Assembly (NCBI GenBank): GCA_016938235.1
Contig: JAFGVA010000150.1
Coordinates: 106,831 to 170,830, forward strand
Direction: 5' to 3'
DNA: 64,000 nucleotides
From: Bacteroidales bacterium
GTDB taxonomy: Bacteria; Bacteroidota; Bacteroidia; Bacteroidales; UBA10428
Shown: positions 27,655-36,318 of the stretch, in pieces
How positions within the stretch are numbered: the stretch's first letter is position 1
Layout: each line of letters begins with the position of its first letter
Program-made: the position numbers and the translations under genes
The notes under the pieces: generated by a model
What the model was told of the DNA's origin: nothing
The model's database searches: none
Seen by the model: the letters and a program-made list of their open reading frames with translations, nothing else

Positions 27655-28020
27655 ATGAAAAAAATAATATCACATGAACAGTACACAAAATCCTTATTGA
27701 CAATAGAGGAACTAATCGATAAGGTTGATGGGATTGTGGATGAGAATAATCCTGAATTGAAAAGGTTTATTGAAGCTTCTGATATGGTAGAAGCATATGA
27801 GGAACTGCATTATGAAATTGGCATGCCATCTTTAATAGATGTAATTCGTCTTAGAATGGAAGAACTTAAGTTAAAAAATAAAGACCTGGCAAAATTATTG
27901 GGAACAACATCATCGAGGATAAGTGAATACTTAAACGGTAAACGTGAAATATCACTCAATGTGGCCAGGGAACTACATAAGAAACTAAATATTGACAGTG
28001 ATATTATATTACAAAGTTAA
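27655..28020 (+). CDS. higA: HigA family antitoxin, HTH Xre-type
   Basis: A 121-residue antitoxin. The N-terminal half (1-65) is helical and acidic (DGIVDENNPELKRFIEASDMVEAYEE) and probably wraps the toxin. The C-terminal half is a Cro/C1-type helix-turn-helix (about 70-118) with NKDLAKLLGTTSSRISEYLNGKREISLNVAREL. TAAGGAT lies just before the ATG at 27655. It should neutralise HigB and repress the shared promoter through the inverted repeat upstream. Confidence 0.93.
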   Translation: MKKIISHEQYTKSLLTIEELIDKVDGIVDENNPELKRFIEASDMVEAYEELHYEIGMPSLIDVIRLRMEELKLKNKDLAKLLGTTSSRISEYLNGKREISLNVARELHKKLNIDSDIILQS

Positions 28021-28133
28021 TTATAAATTTGAAAAGCAGTACGAAGAAAATCAAGAATATATGATTTTCGGATGGTTTTAAAAAGTTGGCACTTTTCGAA
28101 GCTATGTGGTCACTGGGTCTGCTTAATTGCTTT

Positions 28134-30383
28134 TCAGAAATTCAAGGTAACTCCGGCATAAAAACTCCTGGGCTGCCCCGGATAGTAATAACGGGGTGCG
28201 GCATCCCCAAATGCAGGCGCATTTACAAGCAGCATGGAGGCATAATGGGTATCAAAAAGGTTTTGTATTCCAAAATAGAAGTCGGGCCGTATTTTTTTGC
28301 CGGGCGGTTTGTAACCAAATTTCAGGTTTACCAGGTTGTAGGCTTCATTGCTGCCGGTATTGCCATCGTCAAGGTACTGCCTGCCAGTGTAACTATGGTG
28401 TATGTATGTATAGAATCCGAAAGGATATGAAAAGGAAGCACCGGAAAACAATTGGACCGAAGGTACGCCAGGCAGCGAATTTCCGGCATAATCAATTCCT
28501 TCATCGGTAAAATCGGTAAAGTAATTATTCGTAAGTGTCATCGAAACATCCAGGCGGGTTTGAGGAAGCATGTTGGTGTTTTTTTCTTTCAGCCTTAAAC
28601 AAGCGCTTACTTCAACACCCATGTGGTTTGTTTTTCCTGCGTTTCTTCCGTAAAAAACAGCTTCGCTTTCCCGTTCGGTTACCAGCAGGTCATCTACCAG
28701 CAATAAGTATACATTGGCATCGGCAAAAAGTTTTCCATTAAATGCAGACATGCGTGTGCCCAGTTCCATGTTTACACCGCGTTCGTGTTTCAGATCAGGA
28801 TTGGTCTGCCCTTTGGGCAGAAGCGTTTCTTCTACACTGGGGTATGAGAATCCATGCCCCAGGGATGCATATAGACGCACTATGCTGCCCAGTGGAAAAT
28901 TAGCACCCAAAAACGGAGATAATACAGGTTTATACTGAAAATTTCCCGATTGGTCAACAGGATTGGGTTGCTTGTCGGAAACCCTATAGCTCAGAAAATT
29001 GTAATTGAGACCAGCTTCTACTATGCCTCCATTTTTAAAACTATAAGCGCTATGCAAAAAAAAACTGAGGGGAGTTCTTATTTCTGAGAATGCGTTTTCC
29101 TGCTCTCCGGGAAACCCTTCTAAAGTCTCAAAAATATACCAGCTATACTTTTCCAGCATCAGTTCAATGCCGGCCCTGAATCGCCAGATACCGGCCCTGT
29201 AATTCATTATACTTTTCAATCCTCCCTGTATGGCATCATCATCAAGAATATTAAAGGGCCGCGATTCATAGCCATTGTATGAATTAAAAAACATAACGCC
29301 TATGTTGCTAAGCCTGTCGGTGATAAAATATTCGTTCCTGATTCCGTTCAACAGGCGCCGGTATTCCTCAAATCCCTTTATATCCAACCAATTTTGAGCC
29401 GCATTATCCGGTGCAATATAAAAAGTTTCTTTATTCAGAGAACTGGGAATATAGGCTTTCATATCGATGATATGGAATAGCACATCAGTTTTATTACGCT
29501 TTGTTTTTAGGCTTGTTATTAAATTAGCACTATGCCTGTAATAACTACTATTTTGGCGCCAGCCATCGCTGCGGGCAAAAGAGTAGGCTGCAGAAGATGA
29601 AAAACTCCCTTTTTTATAGTGAAAACTGAGCTGTGGATTCAGGGTGCCGAATGATCCGGCTTCCAGGCCTGCACTCGCATGCAATCCTTCCTCAAAATAT
29701 TCACGTCCCGAGAGTATGATAATGCCCCCCAAACCTGAACCATAAATGGCGGATTTTGATCCTTTAATAATTTCCACAGTTTTGATCAGAGCAGGATCGA
29801 TGTCTTCAATACTGGTAGTACCATCGCCGGAAGTTAACGGAATGTCGTTGAAGTATGCTTTGATTCGAGTGGTACCATAAGGAGTGCGCGAACCTATACC
29901 GCGAATTGTTACCCTGTTGGTATTTATGGTTCCGCTATGCACAAAAACTCCCGGCAAACGATTGAGTTCTTCCACATATGTTATGCCCTGTGTTTGTCCC
30001 AGATCATGACTATAAAGCATAGAAATACTGGAAGGCAGGTTCATTAATTTGTTTTGAAGTAAAGGTCCGCGAATAGTAACCTGTTCCAGATGGGTATAAT
30101 CGGGTATCATGAGTATGTACAAACCTTTACTGACTTGACTTGCAGGGATACGCTTGGTCTGGTAACCCAAATGTGAGATTACCAGTATTGCACTATCTGA
30201 TACCCTAAGACTGAATGTGCCACTGGGAGACGAAACGGTTTGTTCTTCAACACTGCTAATCACAGCACCCCCTATAGGCTCCTTTCCTTCGGCATCGATA
30301 AGGATTCCGCTAATTTGGGCTTCCAAATTCCATGTTACAACGATAGCAAGAATTAAAAAAACCAGACGGATTGGGTACATCAT
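28134..30383 (-). CDS. TonB-dependent receptor, PqqU/YncD-like (probable PQQ uptake)
   Basis: A 749-residue outer-membrane transporter: signal peptide 1-22, carboxypeptidase-like domain (about 24-95), the signature LEQVTIRG near 99-106, plug (about 112-225), 22-strand barrel, and final strand ending VTLNF. The plug segment IRGIGSRTPYGTTRIKAYFN (160-179) and the following IPLTSGDGTT and DPALIKTVEIIKGSKSAIYG recall the E. coli YncD/PqqU plug (IRGFGSRSTYGVRGLRIYVD, then SVDTIEVLRGPFSALYG), as does the C-terminal NLFDTHY ... VNAP ... YYYPGQPRSFYAG. PqqU imports the cofactor PQQ. The gene starts 12 bases after a PQQ-dependent dehydrogenase gene ends, which makes PQQ a natural substrate. It is visibly richer in G+C than its neighbours. 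Confidence 0.85.
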   Translation of the reverse strand: MMYPIRLVFLILAIVVTWNLEAQISGILIDAEGKEPIGGAVISSVEEQTVSSPSGTFSLRVSDSAILVISHLGYQTKRIPASQVSKGLYILMIPDYTHLEQVTIRGPLLQNKLMNLPSSISMLYSHDLGQTQGITYVEELNRLPGVFVHSGTINTNRVTIRGIGSRTPYGTTRIKAYFNDIPLTSGDGTTSIEDIDPALIKTVEIIKGSKSAIYGSGLGGIIILSGREYFEEGLHASAGLEAGSFGTLNPQLSFHYKKGSFSSSAAYSFARSDGWRQNSSYYRHSANLITSLKTKRNKTDVLFHIIDMKAYIPSSLNKETFYIAPDNAAQNWLDIKGFEEYRRLLNGIRNEYFITDRLSNIGVMFFNSYNGYESRPFNILDDDAIQGGLKSIMNYRAGIWRFRAGIELMLEKYSWYIFETLEGFPGEQENAFSEIRTPLSFFLHSAYSFKNGGIVEAGLNYNFLSYRVSDKQPNPVDQSGNFQYKPVLSPFLGANFPLGSIVRLYASLGHGFSYPSVEETLLPKGQTNPDLKHERGVNMELGTRMSAFNGKLFADANVYLLLVDDLLVTERESEAVFYGRNAGKTNHMGVEVSACLRLKEKNTNMLPQTRLDVSMTLTNNYFTDFTDEGIDYAGNSLPGVPSVQLFSGASFSYPFGFYTYIHHSYTGRQYLDDGNTGSNEAYNLVNLKFGYKPPGKKIRPDFYFGIQNLFDTHYASMLLVNAPAFGDAAPRYYYPGQPRSFYAGVTLNF

Positions 30384-30395
30384 AGCAGATAAGAA

Positions 30396-31829
30396 CTATT
30401 TATTCTCCACTGGAATTATTTTCAGAATTTTTCCGGGTTGTTCAATAGCTACATAAATATACCCATCGGGACTTACCCGAACATTTCTGACACGGCCAAT
30501 TTCTTCCAGCAGTCTTTCCTGCTCAACTACCCTATCATTTTCAATAACAACCCGCTCGAGATATTTAAATCGCAGTGAACCAATCAACAGGTTATTTTCC
30601 CATCCCTTATAACGCTTGCTGGTTACGAATGTTTGTCCGCAGGGTGCAATGGATGGTACATAGTAATGGATGGGCTGCATCATCCCCTCCTTGGATGTAT
30701 CGTTTGTAAAAATAGTTCCATCGTAATTGATTCCGAATGAAATAACCGGCCAGCCATAATTCTGTCCTTTCTGAACGATGTTGATCTCATCGCCTCCTTT
30801 GGGTCCGTGTTCGCTCTCCCAAATATCACCGGTCTCCGGATGCATAGATAAACCTTGTGGATTACGATGTCCATAGCTGTAAATCGATTTTATGGCTCCT
30901 GCTACATCAACAAATGGATTGTCGGGTGGTATGGTGCCGTCGTCAAATGTTCTATGGATTTTTCCATTGGAGTTATTCAGGGACTGGGGAAACACTTCGC
31001 GCCGACCACGGTCTCCAATCGAGAAATACATATATCCTTCGCGGTCGAATGCAATTCGAACCCCATAATGATGACGGGTAGTTACAGCAGGGATACCTTT
31101 GTATATTGGCTCCATATTGATAAGCGAATCTCCATTAAGTTTTGCCCGGATGATAGCCGTATTTCCAGCATCCTTATCTTCTTCATCAATATAACTATAG
31201 GCAATATATATCCATCTGTTCTCTTCGTATTTCGGATGAAGTTTCAGTTCCATAAGTCCACCCTGACCACCAACCAAAATAGGCGGCAGACCCTTTATTT
31301 CAACAAGTTTATTGTCTTTGGTGAACCGCGACAAAGTCCCTTTTCGTTCCGCGATAAGCAGATCGCCATTGGGCAAGAATTCGAGTCCCCAGGGAACTTC
31401 CAGGTTATCAACTACGACTTCCGTCCAGTATTTTGCCTTTTCTCCCTGTATCTTCTTCCCTGAAAATATATCGGTTCTTTTTAAGGCCTGTTTCTTCTTA
31501 CTCTCGGCAAGTATATGTTGGGTGAGGGCTGCAATTTCATTGTCGGTTAAGGCTTTATCAAATCCCGGCATACCCATGTTTTCATCTCCCTGCCTGATGA
31601 TATTTTCAATTTCGGAATCAGTGTTTGCAAACATCCATTTACGGTCTGAAAATTCTTCCATATTATCGCCATGGCATCCGGCGCAGTAATTCTGGTAATT
31701 AGTTGCAGCCACAGAATCGAAATTGGCAGCATCAGTAAAAGCAGATTCATTTATTTTTCCCTGCCTGCACATCCCAAAAAACAGGATGAACAAAGTTGAA
31801 AGCGTAATAATTTCATATTTTGGTTTCAT
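30396..31829 (-). CDS. PQQ-dependent sugar dehydrogenase with N-terminal cytochrome c domain
   Basis: A 477-residue exported enzyme. An N-terminal hydrophobic segment (8-20, followed by Cys21, possibly lipidated though the lipobox FGMC is atypical) leads to a cytochrome c domain (about 40-110) with haem motif CAGCH (Cys49, Cys52, His53) and a likely axial Met87 in MGMPGF. Residues 135-475 are the six-bladed GSDH propeller: VPWGLEFLPNGDLLIAERKG, TRHHYGVRIAFD with His253/His254, SYGHRNPQGL and HGPKGGDEIN. Soluble aldose dehydrogenases of this family oxidise sugars with PQQ; the fused haem would accept the electrons. It is the first gene of an operon with the PqqU-like receptor. Confidence 0.9.
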   Translation of the reverse strand: MKPKYEIITLSTLFILFFGMCRQGKINESAFTDAANFDSVAATNYQNYCAGCHGDNMEEFSDRKWMFANTDSEIENIIRQGDENMGMPGFDKALTDNEIAALTQHILAESKKKQALKRTDIFSGKKIQGEKAKYWTEVVVDNLEVPWGLEFLPNGDLLIAERKGTLSRFTKDNKLVEIKGLPPILVGGQGGLMELKLHPKYEENRWIYIAYSYIDEEDKDAGNTAIIRAKLNGDSLINMEPIYKGIPAVTTRHHYGVRIAFDREGYMYFSIGDRGRREVFPQSLNNSNGKIHRTFDDGTIPPDNPFVDVAGAIKSIYSYGHRNPQGLSMHPETGDIWESEHGPKGGDEINIVQKGQNYGWPVISFGINYDGTIFTNDTSKEGMMQPIHYYVPSIAPCGQTFVTSKRYKGWENNLLIGSLRFKYLERVVIENDRVVEQERLLEEIGRVRNVRVSPDGYIYVAIEQPGKILKIIPVENK

Positions 31830-32047
31830 AGTACGAAGAATTTAGATCCTATAAATTAAGGATTTAGTTGGAATGCTGCACAATTAAAGCAAAATATTTT
31901 TATTTTTTGACATTCCTGCCCAGATTCGCCCGAATTAGCAAACGGTTTTATTCTATAAACTACCGTAGCAATTTAATATAGTGCGCCAACAATACACGAC
32001 AAACGCTGGCAAATTGTGCTCAGTTCGCTATTACTTATACGCTTCAG

Positions 32048-32323
32048 GGGGGTGATCATTTTGAGGGTCGAGCGCTTATAAGTTATCCCAAACAGGATGG
32101 TTTCCGGACTAATCCTAAACAAATGGGATTTGGCGGCTGTGCAGTAACGCTCTCACCCGATGAGAAATACTTATTCCACTCCAGCTATGATGGTTCTCGT
32201 TTTGATACCTATTGGATTCAGATAGATGTCTTAATTGATAGTTTAAAGTATACTAATTTTTCACCTTATGTATTAAATGTACTCCCGGATCTGAACGATA
32301 ACGAGGGTGAAGAATTATGTTAA
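32048..32323 (+). pseudogene. C-terminal remnant of a PD40 (WD40-like) beta-propeller protein
   Basis: An in-frame stretch reads GGDHFEGRALISYPK, then MGFGGCAVTLSPDEKYLFHS and FDTYWIQIDVLIDSL before a stop at 32321. SPDEKYLFHSS-DG--FDTYWIQ is the classic end of a PD40 repeat protein (SPDGKYLFFSS...DIYWV). There is no start or upstream part: before about 32,040 the sequence changes character. It is a fragment of a larger lost gene. Confidence 0.7.
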
Positions 32324-32624
32324 ATTCTCATAATTAAGAAGTACAAGCACATATCCTTTCTCATTTGCGTCGTTTCTCACAGCTGCCAGATTAATATGAT
32401 ATTCTTGTCTTGCCTTTTCATCATCATCAACCTCTTTTTAATACAAAAAAGAATAAATACTGCGAACAAATAACTTGTTTGTTATTTATTTTCTAACACA
32501 ATTGCCAGATTATCCCTGAAATTTGTATCTTAATATAAGCTATGTCATAACCAAATTAGCAGGAAAGTAATTAGTAGAAGAAAATATTAAATTATACAAC
32601 AAAAATTAAGAACAAAATTTGTTT
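32324..32624. other. Intergenic region before the propeller histidine kinase
   Basis: About 300 AT-rich bases between the PD40 fragment and the kinase gene. I see no coding frame, no strong hairpin and no clear TAnnTTTG box. Confidence 0.3.
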
Positions 32625-35600
32625 ATGGGGTACAATAAAAAACTTACAATTTTTATAAAAATATGTCTACATATTATTCTATATTTTATTTGGAATGCCA
32701 GTGTCCATTCACAATCTGTTAATTCTTCATTTAGTAAAGTAACTGTTAAAGATGGTTTATCGCATTCAAATATAACGTATATCCTTCAGGATAAAACTGG
32801 TTTTATGTGGTTTGCTACTTATAATGGCCTGAATAGATTCGATGGACATACCGTAAAAACCTACCAACATGATCCTGGTGATAGTGCAAGTTTAAGCCAC
32901 AATGGCTCAATATATCTATTTGAAGACAGGGATGGATATATTTGGGTGGTAAATAGCAGTACAACTGGTTTGGATAGATACAATCCGGCCACGGATGATT
33001 TTACCAGGTTTGCCTATGACCCAAATGATTCATCGAGCCTAAGCAGTAATGAGATTTACCATGTTATGCAAGATAAAATGGGCAATATCTGGGTTTGTAC
33101 CATTAATGCCCTTAATCTTGTAATTCAAAAAAAAGAAGGAGAAAAATCAACAATATGTTTCAAGCGGTATTATTACCCAACAAATACTTATAATGTTAGA
33201 TGGGCCTACGAAGATGCAAATGGCCGTCTGCTGCTGTTCGCAGAACATTTAATGTACTTCGAAACAGATACTTATCTTTTTAATAAAACTCAAATTAAAA
33301 TAACAAATTCAAGGGTAACCTCACTAGCAGTTGATAAATCAGGTAATATATTCTTAGGTACATTAGAAGATGGAATAGTTAAAATTGCCTATAATAAGGA
33401 AAGCCAGAATTATAAAAGGGCACCTTTAGAGGAATTAAGTGAATGTTCAGACAGGCGCAACGTATTGCTCATCGATGAAAAGGATCAAATCTGGATTGGA
33501 ACAGAATCAAAAGGATTGTTTAAATACAAAAAATCAGAAAACCTTTTAGTTAATTATATACCTAATGCATTTGATTCTGAATCATTAAGCGATAATTTCA
33601 TAAATTCATTAAATACCGATCGTTCAGGTATTCTTTGGATTGGCACAGGATCACAGGGTATTTGTAAATACGATTTGTATGGTAAGGAATTTCACCATAT
33701 TAAAGCAATTCCTGACAATAAAAACTCTCTGAGTGATAATGCTATTTCAGGAATAGATGGAAATCATTCTGATGAATTATGGGTGTCAACATCTGACGGG
33801 GTAAACAGAATTTTATTCGATGAAAAGGGTACCCCGACATATAAGCATTATTATCACAATCCCAATGATGAAAATAGTATCATAAGTAATAATACAATTA
33901 GCCTGGTACAGCGTAAAAACGGTGATGTTTGGGTTGGTAGCAATGTAGATATAATGTCGAGAATTATACCCGGAATACAAGGAAGAAATAATGATGCGAT
34001 AGTAAAACGATATCAGGTTTTAAGCTGGACATTTACACTTTTTGAGGATAGTGAAGGCATCCTTTGGGGTGGCACCTGGGGAGGAGGTTTATGGCGATTT
34101 AATGATGAAACAATGGAATTCACCTATTTTAATCATGATCCTGAAAATCCCTCAAGTATTTGTGAGAATATAATATGGGCGATAACTGAAGATAAGTATA
34201 AAAACCTATGGATTGGTGGCAACAGCAAAGGTTTAAGTATACTTGCCGCAAGTGAGAAAAACAAAGTAAATCCTGAATTTATAAACTTCAAATTTGAAAA
34301 GGGAAACCCCAGGAGCCTAAGTAGCAATTCAATTCATGCTTTATACGAAGATAAGAAAGGAACCATGTGGATTGGAACCAGTGGCGGTTTAAACAAAGTA
34401 ATTGATAATGAAGAATTTTTGAAATATTGCCAGGAAGATAATAAACTTGAATTTTTAACTTACAGAACAAAAGATGGCCTGCCAGGCGATGGTATTATTG
34501 GAATTGTAGAGGATAGCCAGGGAAATATATGGATGAGCACATCGAATGGCATTTCCAAGTTTGACTTTTCAGACAGTACTTTTTATAATTACTCAGAAAG
34601 TGACGGTTTGCTGAGTGATGAATTTATGCATAATGCTTTCTTTAAAAACTGTGAGGGCAGAATCTTTTTTGGCGGACCAAATGGTATAACAGCTTTTGAT
34701 CCCAATAAAATAAAACCAAATCCATTCATTCCTGAAATTATAATCACAGATATTAAATTGTTTAACCAATCTGTTGATATTGGGCAAAAAATTAATAACG
34801 ATCTTATTCTTACCAAACCAGTATATATGACTCCTGAAATAACACTTTCATATAAAAATAACAGGATATCAATAGATTTTGCTGCACTTCACTATGCTCA
34901 ACCAGCAAAGAATCAATATGCCTATTGTCTGGAAGGATTTGAAGAAAACTGGAACTACATTGAAAATGAATATACTGCCAATTATAACAATCTTAATGCC
35001 GGCACATACACATTCAAAGTAAAAGGATCAAACAATAACGGTATTTGGAATGAAAAAGGTACTTCCCTCATAATTACCATTAAACCTCCATGGTGGAAAA
35101 CCTGGATGTTCAGATTGCTTGTTTTTATTCTGATAATTATTGCTATCGTTGGATTTATATATTATCGACTAGCATATATCCGAAAATTAAACATAACATT
35201 AAAGAAACTTGTAATTGAACGCACAAAAGAGATTGAGCTTAAGAATCTGGAATTATTCGAGCAAACTGAAATACTCAATGAAACAAACACATTATTAGAG
35301 GAACGCCAACAGAGAATAGAAGAACAAGCGGAAGAATTACTTGCAGCAAATAACCAGCTTTCAGATTCAAACAACAAGTTAAATGAACTGAATTCGATGA
35401 AGGATAAAATTATATCCATAATTGGGCATGATCTTAAAAATCCCATAAATTCAATTATGGGATTCTCTGCAATACTTAAAATAAAACGTGACCAGCTCAT
35501 TCAGGATAAACGTTATAAATTTGTCGATTATATTTACGATTCGGCCAATAAAACATACCAGCTTCTTGAAAGTCTTTTAAACTGGGCACGTTCACAAAAT

Positions 35601-36107
35601 AAGTATTCGGAATTTAATCCTGCAGAATTAAAAATAGCTCCGCTTATAATGAATAGTATTCTGCAAATTAGAGAACAAGCATTAAAAAAGAATATTACGG
35701 TAAGTTTTGAAAATAGTGATGATGAAAGCATAGTTTTTTGCGATAGCAGGATGGTGGAAACTGTAATGCGAAATTTAATAAGCAATGCCATTAAGTTTAC
35801 AAAACTAAATGGAGACATAACTATAAGCTGTTCAACAAAAGAGAAACCAGGCTATTGTACAATACATGTAAGAGATAATGGAATTGGCATTTCAGAGAAT
35901 TTAATTCCTAAACTATTTATAATTGATAAAACTTTTTCGACTGAAGGTACACATGGTGAATCTGGCACAGGCCTTGGTTTGGTGCTTTGCAAAGATTTTA
36001 TTGAGAAAAATAAGGGTGATATATGGTTAGAAAGCAAGCTTGGTGAAGGTACAAGATTTTCATTTACCTTGCCCCTGTTTAATAAGCCTGAGAATTCACA
36101 TAGCTGA
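32625..36107 (+). CDS. Two-component regulator-propeller sensor histidine kinase
   Basis: An 1160-residue sensor of the type common in Bacteroidota. Signal peptide (about 1-30), two seven-bladed Reg_prop propellers (about 40-720; recurring LWIGT/MWIGT and GLN/GI-K-D blades), a Y_Y_Y domain (about 745-815), one transmembrane helix (about 829-850), a coiled coil (855-925), HisKA with His935 in IIGHDLKNPINSIMGF, and HATPase_c with NLISNAIKFT, DNGIGI and GTGLGLVLC. Unlike hybrid HTCS proteins it ends after the ATPase, with no receiver or AraC domain. ATG 32625 is preferred over TTG 32619. The next gene is a membrane AraC regulator. Confidence 0.92.
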   Translation: MGYNKKLTIFIKICLHIILYFIWNASVHSQSVNSSFSKVTVKDGLSHSNITYILQDKTGFMWFATYNGLNRFDGHTVKTYQHDPGDSASLSHNGSIYLFEDRDGYIWVVNSSTTGLDRYNPATDDFTRFAYDPNDSSSLSSNEIYHVMQDKMGNIWVCTINALNLVIQKKEGEKSTICFKRYYYPTNTYNVRWAYEDANGRLLLFAEHLMYFETDTYLFNKTQIKITNSRVTSLAVDKSGNIFLGTLEDGIVKIAYNKESQNYKRAPLEELSECSDRRNVLLIDEKDQIWIGTESKGLFKYKKSENLLVNYIPNAFDSESLSDNFINSLNTDRSGILWIGTGSQGICKYDLYGKEFHHIKAIPDNKNSLSDNAISGIDGNHSDELWVSTSDGVNRILFDEKGTPTYKHYYHNPNDENSIISNNTISLVQRKNGDVWVGSNVDIMSRIIPGIQGRNNDAIVKRYQVLSWTFTLFEDSEGILWGGTWGGGLWRFNDETMEFTYFNHDPENPSSICENIIWAITEDKYKNLWIGGNSKGLSILAASEKNKVNPEFINFKFEKGNPRSLSSNSIHALYEDKKGTMWIGTSGGLNKVIDNEEFLKYCQEDNKLEFLTYRTKDGLPGDGIIGIVEDSQGNIWMSTSNGISKFDFSDSTFYNYSESDGLLSDEFMHNAFFKNCEGRIFFGGPNGITAFDPNKIKPNPFIPEIIITDIKLFNQSVDIGQKINNDLILTKPVYMTPEITLSYKNNRISIDFAALHYAQPAKNQYAYCLEGFEENWNYIENEYTANYNNLNAGTYTFKVKGSNNNGIWNEKGTSLIITIKPPWWKTWMFRLLVFILIIIAIVGFIYYRLAYIRKLNITLKKLVIERTKEIELKNLELFEQTEILNETNTLLEERQQRIEEQAEELLAANNQLSDSNNKLNELNSMKDKIISIIGHDLKNPINSIMGFSAILKIKRDQLIQDKRYKFVDYIYDSANKTYQLLESLLNWARSQNKYSEFNPAELKIAPLIMNSILQIREQALKKNITVSFENSDDESIVFCDSRMVETVMRNLISNAIKFTKLNGDITISCSTKEKPGYCTIHVRDNGIGISENLIPKLFIIDKTFSTEGTHGESGTGLGLVLCKDFIEKNKGDIWLESKLGEGTRFSFTLPLFNKPENSHS

Positions 36108-36318
36108 GAAATAGAACAGTACTACCATTTAACAACTACATGCTCATAATACTTTAACCGTGAACATTATTCGAAATGAGATATTCTTATCAAATTTTGC
36201 TGGTTGCAGTTTATTTTCTTTATCGGCGTTTAAAGCTTGACTGGCTTTAATATTGACAAGCAGAGTAAGTGAAACTTCAAATTAACATGTCTTTACTATA
36301 GCCGAAAATCTGACTATT

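Noticed and set aside
30855..31463. A 202-codon open frame on the plus strand, antisense to the PQQ dehydrogenase
   Set aside because: It mirrors a well-supported gene on the other strand; its translation has no family features.
31978..32040. Integron attC-like site suggested by GCCAAC/GCTGGC words
   Set aside because: The words do not form the paired R and L boxes of an attC site, and no integrase is present.
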